Shown here piece after piece: positions 23,824 to 32,574 of a stretch of DNA of 64,000 bases (positions are counted from its first letter, which is position 1; each line of letters begins with the position of its first letter). Made by a program: the position numbers and the translations under genes. The notes beneath the pieces were generated by a model, which was not told the DNA's origin, did not search any database, and saw nothing but the letters and a program-made list of their open reading frames with translations. The stretch comes from Fragilariopsis cylindrus CCMP1102. Lineage: Eukaryota; Bacillariophyta; Bacillariophyceae; Bacillariales; Bacillariaceae. The stretch is taken from contig FMBT01000360.1 of NCBI GenBank assembly GCA_900095095.1, positions 62,001-126,000 of the forward strand. The letters are read 5' to 3'.

Positions 23824-24134
23824 TGGAATGATATCAATAATAATATATATATATAACTAGATAAATATAGCGACTTTCTATTCGTAGTGTATCGGTCGGT
23901 ATAGATACTGTAGTAAGTTATAATAAAAACTAGAAGTCTAATTTATACTGTATTATAGTATTATACTATATTATATTGCATTACATTACATATCGATCCA
24001 GATGAGCGAAGTAGTATCGTATTATGTACAAAGTGTACTATCATCAATCATCGTGTAACTAACAACCACAAAGTAATTTTTTCCCATTTAACATCAAAAA
24101 ACGAATCATCATCGTAATTCTTATTGATCATTCA
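23824..24134. other. Convergent 3' gap between CREG-like and thioredoxin genes
   Basis: About 310 bp, very AT-rich, with TATATATATA and TATACTGTATTATAGTATTATACTATATTATAT-like runs that could fold into short hairpins. Nothing else seen. Confidence 0.4.
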
Positions 24135-25097
24135 TCATCTATGTTTTTGCTGTACAAAATCAATGATTTCATTTGACATGTATGCACCTTCTAATCGATC
24201 AATAACATTGCCATCTTTTATAAGTAATAATGTTGGTAATCCCTGTACTTCATATTGTGACGCCCATTCCTGATTTTGATCTGAGTCTAACTTCACAACA
24301 CGAATTTTATTATCTAATTGTTTAGCAACATCAATTAATTGTGGAATGATTACACGACATGGTCCACACCATGTTGCAAATACGTCCACAAGAATTAATC
24401 CATTCTCATTAGTAATTTCTTGATTGATTTGTTCTCCTGTTAGTTCAACCATAGTACCTGGTCGGATTAATCCTGTTATAGTATATTCCATATCCTTTAG
24501 TATAGAATCAATATACTCTTCTTGATTCTTCTTCGATACAAATTTTCCATATTGTATATTCCGTTTTGAACATTCTAATTTTAATTCAATTATACTCATC
24601 GATTGAAGTTTAATCAATTGATCATTGTCTTCTTTTGTTGTAATAGGAGGACTTTCTGCGGTTGTGGTTGTGCTTTCGGTGCATGTATCCGCATCTAATT
24701 GACGCACAACAGAAACTGAACAAGAAGAACTACGCCGTCCCGCTTCCTTTCCTCTATTTCTTTCATCTTGGCTATATTGTTGTGCGCGGTTAAGTTCTTT
24801 CATTGAACTATTAAAATAACTACTACTACTACTACTACTATCGGTGTAATCATCAGTAGGCATAGGACATGCAACGCTCGCTGACTGGAAGAGTTTGGTT
24901 TTTCCTGTTGTGATTGATGATGATGATCGCGTAGATGATGATGACCACTGGATTGGAGTAAACGAATACACTAATTGCACGTGTACCTCGGTTGTAGCAA
25001 CGAATGCCAATGAAATCAAGGCAACGACTTTCATCGATAGATTGTTGCTATTGCTATTGCTTTTGCTGTTTTTGGTTTTGTTCATTGTCAACATCAT
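24135..25097 (-). CDS. Plastid-type thioredoxin with SAP-like segment
   Basis: Disulfide reductase. The C-terminal 100 residues are a full thioredoxin domain: LVDVFATWCGPCRVIIPQL with the WCGPC active site, VVKLDSDQNQ, the cis-Pro loop GLPTLLLIKDG, and GAYMSNEIIDFVQ. The N-terminus (start at the ATG at 25097; 25085 is an alternative) has a hydrophobic signal segment MKVVALISLAFVATTEVHVQLVYS directly followed by FTPIQW, which fits the signal-plus-Phe plastid address of diatoms. Between them is a Ser-rich linker and, at about residues 190-225, MSIIELKLECSKRNIQYG..EEYIDSIL, resembling a SAP/LEM-like helix pair. 320 residues, no intron. Divergent from the hypothetical gene at 26544 across a long repeat-bearing gap. 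Confidence 0.9.
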   Translation of the reverse strand: MMLTMNKTKNSKSNSNSNNLSMKVVALISLAFVATTEVHVQLVYSFTPIQWSSSSTRSSSSITTGKTKLFQSASVACPMPTDDYTDSSSSSSSYFNSSMKELNRAQQYSQDERNRGKEAGRRSSSCSVSVVRQLDADTCTESTTTTAESPPITTKEDNDQLIKLQSMSIIELKLECSKRNIQYGKFVSKKNQEEYIDSILKDMEYTITGLIRPGTMVELTGEQINQEITNENGLILVDVFATWCGPCRVIIPQLIDVAKQLDNKIRVVKLDSDQNQEWASQYEVQGLPTLLLIKDGNVIDRLEGAYMSNEIIDFVQQKHR

Positions 25098-25342
25098 AAT
25101 TAGTGTTGTCTGCTGTGTAGTTCTTGTTATAAATAATGTAAGTAAATGGAAATAAAAAAATTTCAACAACTGGTTATCTTATCTGGTTGACAGTGTATTT
25201 GTGATAATGAGAATGTTGGCCTGAGGCAGAATAGATCGAGAATAGCGTAAAAATCATAAAAAAATCTGCAATTGCAAATGTGCGTAAATTAACGTCACAA
25301 ATGAAGCATGATCGAAATTCTTTTGTCCGAAATTAGGACAGA

Positions 25343-25459
25343 AGTTCGAAATTACAGTTTGATCGGTTATTTAATTCTTCCGCGACTACTTCGAAGTATC
25401 CAATAAGAAATTAATCACGCACGACAAGTTACGTTCGAAATTACAACTTGAGCGGCTCT
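25343..25459 (+). repeat. Diverged direct repeat, unit about 89 bp
   Basis: GTTCGAAATTACA-TTTGATCGG-TAT (25343-25370) and GTTCGAAATTACA-CTTGAGCGG-TCT (25432-25459) match at about 22 of 28 positions. Both are followed within some 15 bp by CCGCGAC-ACT, so the duplicated unit is probably longer. Confidence 0.6.
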
Positions 25460-25755
25460 TATGAACCGCGACACTAGAGATTTTAAAAACCTATCATTTT
25501 GCCGGAACTTGGAGTTTTTAGAATTGCCATGGAACAGGTTGCTATATTGTAGTGGAGGGGATTAAAAACAAAAACAACATATTTGGTATTCCTACTAGGA
25601 CACATTGATGATGCCCTCTATTTGCCTTCCTTTTTGCCATGGTTGCCATGTCGTCACAAGCTTAGTGGTACGTGCAAGATATTTATAATCTTACATATAA
25701 TGGTGAATTCATTCCTGATCGTGCTAATATGATCATGTTGTTGTTTTCTTTAATT

Positions 25756-25880
25756 GTAGATAACCCACCAACACCGATCTGGTGATATGAGTGTATGAGG
25801 GCCCTATACTCTTCTATCTTCTCTAATGACTCTTCTCCCATATCATTTCATCATTGATTATCTATAGGATTGGTGGTTAA
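25756..25880. repeat. Imperfect foldback (inverted repeat)
   Basis: Outer arms GATAACCCACCAA (25759-25771) and TTGGTGGTTAA (25870-25880) are complementary. Inside them GATATGAG (25784-25791) pairs with CTCCCATATC (25835-25844), and the centre has GAGGGCCCTATAC. It resembles a worn miniature foldback element. Confidence 0.5.
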
Positions 25881-25921
25881 CTTTATGGGTGGAGGAAACT
25901 TTAACTTTTCAACTTTTTTGT

Positions 25922-25934
25922 GGGGGGGGGGGGG
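25922..25934 (+). repeat. Homopolymer of 13 G
   Basis: A run of thirteen G in AT-rich DNA, flanked by TTGTGT and TTCAG. Its true length is uncertain in any assembly. Confidence 0.9.
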
Positions 25935-26042
25935 TTCAGAAAAATATAATGTCTCGCTCAATTTTTGTTTATCGTGGTTTTGACACGTGTTTGTTGTGCG
26001 TTGCTGTAAGATCTTGGCTTATGAGAGCGCTACCTTATTTTT

Positions 26043-26148
26043 GAGGTAGGCTGCCTCATTTTTTAAATTTTGAGGCAGGCTGCTTCATTATGATTGTTTT
26101 GATGTAGCCTGCCTCAAAACAGTCATAATGAGGCAGCCTGCCTCAAAA
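26043..26148. repeat. Nearly perfect 33-nt hairpin built from GAGGCAG palindromes (foldback/MITE-like)
   Basis: Arm 26068-26100 is complementary to 26116-26148, with only two differences inside the 29-nt core, and both can form G-U pairs in RNA. The loop (26101-26115) is itself GATGTAGCCTGCCTC, a further copy of the motif. An extra direct copy, GAGGTAGGCTGCCTCA, stands just upstream (26043-26058). GAGGCAGCCTGCCTC is a perfect odd-centred palindrome. No coding sequence is attached. Confidence 0.9.
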
Positions 26149-26543
26149 AAATTGAGTCGTGCATATTTTCAAAATAATACTGTATATATGTTTGCGACGA
26201 CGTTTTTACGCGCGCCTCAATGGATTGGTGTGAGCGATAAGTCAATATTTGTCCGTTCAAGCGGTATGTGCATCAAGAGAGGGTTTTTTGTTTTTTGCTT
26301 ACAATGTAGACAAATGAATACTCCTTTCGTTCCCAAGAAAACTTGAGTTTCTCAAAGTGCAACGGATAGGTGCCATGGAAGAGATGCTATTCGAATGCTG
26401 CCGTGGACGTAAGATAAGGATAAGACAAGACAAGACAAGAAGGATACGTGAAAAAAAAATCATAAAGTCGAATAATACCTACCATCGCACAAGCACAAAG
26501 GTGCAACGACAATAAATAAATAATAAATAGCCAACCAATAAGG

Positions 26544-27056
26544 ATGATTTTCTGGACCAGCAATACAATGTTGTTCTTCATGTTATTATTATTAGTTGCT
26601 GCTGATGAATCATCGGCTTTCGCTTTTGGTTCCGTTAAGTACAGCAGGAGTTATGCCAACAGTAAACTTCCTTTTTCTACAAATCGCAGTAACAACAACA
26701 ACAACATTAACTGGTATGCATCTTCCTATCGTGAATATCACGATTCAACTTTAATTAGATCTCGAAGACTGAACGTATTGTTATCGTCCCTTTCTATTGC
26801 CCCCACCTCCGATCTCGACACGACTGGTACTACTATTACTACTTCTACTCATTCTGAAACAAGACAACAACAACGACGACAAAAAAATAAAACAGGATAT
26901 AGAATCGGTGGTCGTAAACGAAAATCACAACAAGTAACAACAAAGAAGCATAATCTGCGTTATCGTAAACAAAATCCACAGAGAACAACAGTATATGCAA
27001 CTACACTTATTATCCTTGTGGTACTGATAATCCAAGTATATTCTCAACTGTGGTAG
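26544..27056 (+). CDS. Orphan protein with plastid address and C-terminal membrane anchor
   Basis: The 170-residue product begins with a signal peptide (NTMLFFMLLLLVAADE) followed by SSAFAFGS, a textbook diatom plastid-import motif with Phe at the cut. The middle is low-complexity (Asn, Ser, Thr) and then strongly basic (GRKRKSQQ, KKHNLRYRKQNPQR). One transmembrane helix ends the protein (ATTLIILVVLIIQVYSQLW). No family recognised; a tail-anchored thylakoid or envelope protein is one possibility. Intronless. Confidence 0.7.
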   Translation: MIFWTSNTMLFFMLLLLVAADESSAFAFGSVKYSRSYANSKLPFSTNRSNNNNNINWYASSYREYHDSTLIRSRRLNVLLSSLSIAPTSDLDTTGTTITTSTHSETRQQQRRQKNKTGYRIGGRKRKSQQVTTKKHNLRYRKQNPQRTTVYATTLIILVVLIIQVYSQLW

Positions 27057-27500
27057 AACGTTTGCAAAACTATAAAGTGAGATATATAGAATACGACGAA
27101 GCGAAGACGGGTTTGAGTTGCTTTTGTGATGGCCATTGTGACTGCGTTCGTTCGGTGCAATTATTTGTTTGACAAACAAGGGGAAAACATTTCACCTTGT
27201 TTCAAAGTATATCACCCCTTTTACGAACATGCCCCTTTATTTAATGCCGAATGCACGTTGCTACTCGGAACCGATAATGAAAAATTATTTTCGCCGAAAA
27301 TGCCGTTTGTTACTAACGGAAGCTGTATGAGAGCGCTGACTAATTCATAAAATCGAAAATCAAGGAAGATATCACGAATCAATAGAATTGATTGTACTGC
27401 AGCTGCGGTTGCACTTGTAGTAGGATCCCACAGTGTTATAATATAATTTTAACAAACACGACAATCTAACTTATCCTCATCAAATAATTAAGAGTGAGAA
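27057..27500. other. Intergenic gap upstream of the MsrB-like gene
   Basis: About 440 bp in a head-to-tail arrangement. A 74-codon frame at 27126-27350 shows no recognisable features. Otherwise nothing seen; the 3' part is the likely promoter. Confidence 0.4.
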
Positions 27501-28130
27501 ATGAAGCTTCTAAATTTAACCATGCTTAGTTTAGTAGGAACCTCCTTGTTGCGATCCTCGTCTGCCTTCGGTCCTGCTGCCTTCAGCAGAACCTCGGCTT
27601 CTGCCAACACAACTCAAAGAAATATGTTCAATCGTCTATTTGGTGCTAACACAATTAGCTCGGAGTATCCAATCATGGCCGAAGAAAGTGCTATGAGTCA
27701 AAAAGGTCATGGAACATCTGAAGCTCCCGTCCAAAAGGAATTAAGATGGAATTGTGACAATGAGACTGCTGATAGAATTTGTAACTTTAATCGTCATTAC
27801 GCCGAGTTTGGAGGATACTGGGAAAGTACTACATTTTTAAAGAGTGAAAAAGGGGATGAACCTATTAATTTTTATGACTCTGTAACTGGTGAACTTTTAT
27901 TCAAAGCACCTATTGGACGTACTATGGATGAATTTGTAAAGGAATCAAAATCTCATGGCTGGCCTTCATTTCGTGATGAAGAAGTAGTTTGGGACCATGT
28001 CCGATGCTTAAAAAATGGTGAATGTATCTCAGATAGCGGTACCCATCTTGGTCACAATCTACCAGACGGATCTGGAAATCGTTACTGTATTAATCTTGTA
28101 AGTGTTGCCGGTAATTCAAAGGATGAGTAA
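27501..28130 (+). CDS. MsrB-like methionine-R-sulfoxide reductase domain protein, plastid-type leader
   Basis: Family members reduce methionine-R-sulfoxide in damaged proteins. The leader MKLLNLTMLSLVGTSLLRSSSAFGPAAF is a signal peptide plus the SSAF-type plastid motif. The C-terminal 100 residues follow the MsrB order: SHGWPSFRDEEVVWDHV, then GTHLGHNLPDGSGNRYCINLVSV, which keeps the catalytic Cys of the RYCIN motif and the HLGH strand. Differences from canonical MsrB are that the Cys before GWPSF is absent and the zinc CxxC pairs are not intact (RCLKNGECISDSGTHLG). Activity or regeneration by thioredoxin may therefore differ. The N-terminal half has ADRICNFNRHYAEFGGYWEST, which I do not recognise. 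209 residues, no intron. Confidence 0.8.
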   Translation: MKLLNLTMLSLVGTSLLRSSSAFGPAAFSRTSASANTTQRNMFNRLFGANTISSEYPIMAEESAMSQKGHGTSEAPVQKELRWNCDNETADRICNFNRHYAEFGGYWESTTFLKSEKGDEPINFYDSVTGELLFKAPIGRTMDEFVKESKSHGWPSFRDEEVVWDHVRCLKNGECISDSGTHLGHNLPDGSGNRYCINLVSVAGNSKDE

Positions 28131-28287
28131 AAAAATAAGAGGGTCCTTTACCACAATCACAACATGATGTAACTTTTGATATTAAACAAACCGTTTACTG
28201 TACTGGAAATGAATAAATAAATAAATGATCGTTGTAATAAAATATTAATTAAAATGTTTCACATGAATATAAAAAATCTAAATTATA

Positions 28288-29370
28288 TTACGATATTTCT
28301 ATGTCATTCGTACAAACTTTTTCTTCCTCAAATGGTTTTTGAAATCTACCCTGGACCCAAACACGTCGTCGTGCTTGAGACATAGCTTTGTTGTTATAGA
28401 CACGACGAAGATACTTGAGTTCAATCACATTCATTCCTAATTGAGTACAAAATAATTCTTCAAGGTCATTACTCGTAAAGTAAAAACATTTTGTTCCGTC
28501 ATGTTTGCGATAGAAATTTTCTTTTATTCGTTTTGATCGAGATGTTCCAAGCTTCATTTGAGCCTCGTCGTATCTACCGTAGTCTCTAAATACTAATATT
28601 CCACCAGGGCGTAATGTATCGATTACGTTCTTTGCAGCATCCGCGTGGTATTGCGGGTCAATTGCTGAAAGACAAAATATTAGTGTAGTAACATTTGATA
28701 CTCCCGAGCAGATAGATGGCAAGCTTAATGTCTTCGAGATATCACAAACATGTCCATACACTTTTTTCCTTGGTCCCATTTTATTAAATGCTAAGAACCG
28801 TAACTCTTGTGACATGATATCGATTGCTGTTTTCGATATGTCAAGACCATGAACCACATCCCAATTTCCATCGTCATTATCATGTTCTTCTGATACTTCT
28901 AACAATGGTAAAAGCGCATTACCCACACCACATCCAATTTCAACAAGTGTTTTCGTTTCGTTAGGAGATCGATGTTGAGCAGGTGGACGATTCTTAAATT
29001 CTTCGGGAAACTCAGTCGAAAAGTAGTGACGGTCTTTGAAGAACCGATTCCCGTGATTGGTATAAAATTGATCCCACGCATTTGCATCCTCTTCTTCGTC
29101 GTCGGGTTGAGATATCTGTAATCTTGTTAAGCTAGCTGATATAGAACATTTTTCTATATGATTGTCCAATACCTGTTTAGCGTTTTCTTCATCGGTCGAC
29201 GTCCAATTATCTTCTGCCCAAATTTTGTGTGGAATCGCTGGGTCGACGAGTGATGATAACGATGCTTTCGAATCATCCCGTCCCTTCGTCGGACTACTAG
29301 TAGTATTGTTGTCGCGACGAAAATATCCAAAGTAAGAAGCAGCGACGCTAAATTCATTCTCTCGGGTCAT
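28288..29370 (-). CDS. tRNA N3-methylcytidine methyltransferase, METTL2/6/8 (TRM140) family
   Basis: SAM-dependent enzyme that makes m3C in the tRNA anticodon loop. Diagnostic blocks in order: AWDQFYTNHGNRFFKDRHYFSTEFPEE, the SAM-binding motif I VEIGCGVGNALLPLLE, LDISKTAIDIM, LIFCLSAIDP, GGILVFRDYGRYDEAQMKL and ENFYRKHDGTKCFYFTSNDLEELF. All family signatures are intact. 360 residues, one exon. Motif wording is between METTL6 and METTL2/8, so I give no single symbol. Convergent with the MsrB-like gene, 157 bp away. Confidence 0.92.
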   Translation of the reverse strand: MTRENEFSVAASYFGYFRRDNNTTSSPTKGRDDSKASLSSLVDPAIPHKIWAEDNWTSTDEENAKQVLDNHIEKCSISASLTRLQISQPDDEEEDANAWDQFYTNHGNRFFKDRHYFSTEFPEEFKNRPPAQHRSPNETKTLVEIGCGVGNALLPLLEVSEEHDNDDGNWDVVHGLDISKTAIDIMSQELRFLAFNKMGPRKKVYGHVCDISKTLSLPSICSGVSNVTTLIFCLSAIDPQYHADAAKNVIDTLRPGGILVFRDYGRYDEAQMKLGTSRSKRIKENFYRKHDGTKCFYFTSNDLEELFCTQLGMNVIELKYLRRVYNNKAMSQARRRVWVQGRFQKPFEEEKVCTNDIEIS

Positions 29371-29831
29371 GATGGTTCAGGCAAATAAATAGAGGTCAAA
29401 AGATGATAATGATTGCTATGTTTGATTTGTTTGTGCTCCCTCGTCATCCCCAAGACTTGTAATAAGCTTTGTCGTTTTAAACCACATGATGTGCGTTTTC
29501 TCTATTGTTTCGCAATTTTTATTTTAACTTTTTCATGACAATCTGAAAAAAAAGCAAAAATTAAGGAAACCTCGCATCCCCCCACAGAATCACCCAAATT
29601 TTGAAAATAGCTAGCTATTAGTAGCTAGTTTGTTTTCACATGTTGCTGAATGAAAGCAGTCAAGATGACATCAATATGACATCAGTAGAATGTCAAAAGA
29701 ATGCAGTCAAGTTGTTATCTGATCAAATGCAGTCAAGACGATTTGCAATAAATATTCAACAAAGGAAGTAAAAGTCTTCGTTTTTGATGCATTATAATTA
29801 TTAGTAGTTAAGTTTGTATTCTAATTAATGC
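29371..29831. other. Intergenic gap with three copies of a short direct repeat
   Basis: About 460 bp between the transporter's 3' end and the METTL start. GAAAGCAGTCAAG (29653), GAATGCAGTCAAG (29700) and AAATGCAGTCAAG (29724) form a small irregular direct-repeat cluster together with two GACATCA copies. Otherwise nothing seen. Confidence 0.5.
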
Positions 29832-31798
29832 CTATTTCATTATCGAAGTTATAAATGGCAAATTGCCAAGGATTCCTATTATGATTGAAACGCTAGCAAA
29901 CGCCAAAAGAATTCTTAGGGCTGTTCTTTGCGACGTTATCGATATCACACGCCATGGTTTATACACGTTCACAGACCCTTCATCGTTCCCTGTTTCAAGA
30001 GAATGCAGTGATAGCAATAGGGGAAGAATGAAGGCAATCAGGCTGGTGAATATTATTCCTCCCCAAGAAAGAATATTGGTTACAGCATCGCCCTGGTAAA
30101 AAATCCACGAAGTCAAGAATGGCAGATAAACTGCGAGCCCGTTGGAAGTACGCATAGACAAAAATCCGCTACCAGACAAATTCATGCGGACCAATATACT
30201 GAAAAGTGGACAACCCAAACCAATGATAACGAAGGCAAAGATGGAAGCACATAGCTGCATAGCTGTACCAAACGACCCGGACATTAGACCCTCCAACATA
30301 TTTTGTGATACGTTCGGCATCGTTATCGCACCAAGGATGCCAATGACGATGTAAAGGAGGGCTGCTAATATAGATGAGGTATGAATAACTTCCGACACAA
30401 CCACACTAGACTCTTTTTCGTATAACCAAGCCGGTATCGCTATCACTAAGGCAAAGTTAAAAAGAACAACTCCAAAGAGAGAACCCCACTCATCTCCCCA
30501 CAACGACACATTGTCCAAATTAATTCCCTGGGCCAAAAAGAGAAAAATAAAACCCATCGAGGTTACCAAAAGGGTTACAAAACAACCTACTTGCATAATG
30601 GCATTTTCCTAAAAATAAAGAACGACGAACACTTCATGGATGAGCGATAAGTACTACACGTGTGGTAGATTTGTTCCAAATGTTCGATTATGAAGCCATC
30701 GTATGAAACACTCACTTTTAAGTCCATCAATGCCATCGGTAGGAATACCAATACTGTAACGACATATCCGATTGTGAGCAAAATTCCTCCTTCTGAATCA
30801 AAGAATGGGACACATTCTCCGGATATCAACAGTTCTTCAGAGCAAACGCTGTAATCCCAGTTGATCCAGCGGACGTCAACCTTGTTATCGATCCATTGAA
30901 AGTTTACTGCACTGGACCCATGTGGCACCCAATGACCGAAAAATGTATCGACGACTTGAGCAGTGTCCACGATAGATGATACATTTAGACACGTGACACA
31001 GCAAAAGAATAAGACCTGTAATCAAGTCAGAAGTTTGTTAATCAGTGTATGTATTCCAGGTTTTTTCTTTATTTCTTTTCCATTCGAACCATAACAAATA
31101 GATTTTCTCACCTGTGTATAAAAATAACTTTTAGGTCCCCAAAACTGCTGAAAGCACTCGCTATAACCAACCTTTATCAATACATACAGATTTAGTTGAA
31201 CGAATAGTTAGTTTTGATCCTGAATTTTTTATCATAGATTTTATATGATGATATTTAATTTTGATACTCATTTTCCATGCTGACTTACATCTAAGCTGAA
31301 ATGCTTATTGTTGTGAACCTTTGAAATTGTATTCGACATGTGCAAGCAGCAAAGAGCCGATAATATACAGACAAAGATAATTACAGCTGCAAAACGGTAT
31401 GTATTGGAGTTAGATATCGAGACATTGATTAAGATAGCAATGACGACAATCGACGAACGGCGATGGCGATGAAAACGACAAGGAACACCAATAGAAATAA
31501 AACAATAATTATGGCATGTATATGTACCTGTCGTGGGGATCAAACCGGAACGCTGGTACGTATCGGGGAGATATAACATAGCTGGTCCTATTAAGGAGTT
31601 CACACCAATCGCTGTTGAGCCCAAGAATCCGATCCGGCTTAGGTCCTCCGAAAAGCTTTTGGATATAGATCCAGCTGATTCACGTAGTCCTTCGACTGAA
31701 AATTTCTTTCGGAAGCTGGTACTTCTAGTAGAGGAACGATTTTTATCATCTTTAGTAGTATTATTGACGAACGGTGTTGTTTCATCTACCGCAGTCAT
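29832..31798 (-). CDS. Amino acid/auxin permease family (AAAP) transporter
   Basis: Multi-pass amino acid transporter. Five exons: 31528-31798, 31289-31386, 31112-31171, 30716-31015 and 29832-30608; all phases agree and give 501 residues, a normal length. The N-terminal cytosolic part is polar. The first helix carries IGFLGSTAIGVNSLIGPAMLYLP, typical of the family. The joins give LIPTTAVIIFVCILSALCCLHMS, SLDVGYSECFQQFWGPKSYFYTQ and ALMDLKENAIMQVGC. Eleven or so hydrophobic segments follow, including LFGVVLFNFALVIAIPAW and a late GCPLFSILVRMNLSGSG. Substrate unknown. This gene has more introns than any neighbour except the aminotransferase fusion. Confidence 0.88.
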
Positions 31799-32574
31799 CT
31801 TATTGAATATTAAGCTTATGTTTTTTAAATCTGATCTCGGCGGTTAAGCGTCGATTTCGTTTCAGCTGAAGTAGTTCTGTAAATTCCACTCAAGTTAGTT
31901 CGATTCTACTTCGGTGAGTGAAAGAGAGAATGTGAGTGAGTGACAAGTGTGTAATGTACTTCAATATGTATTCGAGATCAAAAATCACATAAACTTATTT
32001 GTCGACAGCAGGAGGTGAGCGAAAGCGAGTCTGGCGCGGGAAAAAAGGCCTTTTTCGCTTCCGGCACTGTATATTCGGGTTGGTCGAAAACTAATAAATA
32101 TGTTCATTTTTGCAAAAGCGGCTAATCCATACCTGCTTTTTAGGAAAGCGGGTAAGCAAAGCGGGTAACCCTACCGCTTCAAAACCTCAAATTATTTAGT
32201 TTCTACCAAAACCCCAAAAATTATTAGTGCCGCAAGAAGGCCCTAAAATCTTGCGAGCGTGGAGGACATGGGAAATTTTCAACGCGACCAACTAAACATT
32301 TAGTAACATTGGAAAATTGGAGAAGAATAGTCGAGTTTAGAAATCATGCAAAGATCCAATATTATGACCTAACACATTCGAACAAGCAAGTTTTGTCAGG
32401 AACAGCAATCACAGCGAAAGCAAAATTTTAGTATACAACTCTATCATAGCTATCTAGATATATTTTTGGACAGAAAGGCAATAAGATAATCTGCAATATA
32501 ACCAGAATTTTCGGTATACAGAATAAGCTACAAGTAGTGATATGGGTGAAATTGAGAATTTTAGATGATGCGAT
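31799..32574. other. Intergenic gap between transporter promoter and KRI1 3' end
   Basis: About 780 bp, no open frame of note. It contains a GAGTGA-rich tract (31915-31945) and AAAGCGGGTAAGCAAAGCGGGTAACCC (about 32150), a short direct duplication of AAAGCGGGTAA. Likely holds the transporter promoter. Confidence 0.4.

Larger units (their letters stand above)
25098..26543. other. Long non-coding gap rich in repeats
   Basis: About 1.45 kb without a credible gene. It contains a diverged direct repeat (25343-25459), an imperfect foldback (25756-25880), a G13 run (25922-25934) and a strong hairpin of GAGGCAG units (26043-26148). Composition varies sharply along it. The outer parts should hold the promoters of the thioredoxin gene and of the gene at 26544. 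A 72-codon open frame beginning in the hairpin (26128-26346) has no recognisable features. Confidence 0.55.

Noticed and set aside
26128-26346. 72-codon open frame after the hairpin
   Set aside because: It begins inside the hairpin arm and has no recognisable transposase or other motif; too short to support.
27126-27350. 74-codon open frame between two plastid-type genes
   Set aside because: No signal peptide or domain; short and of neutral composition.
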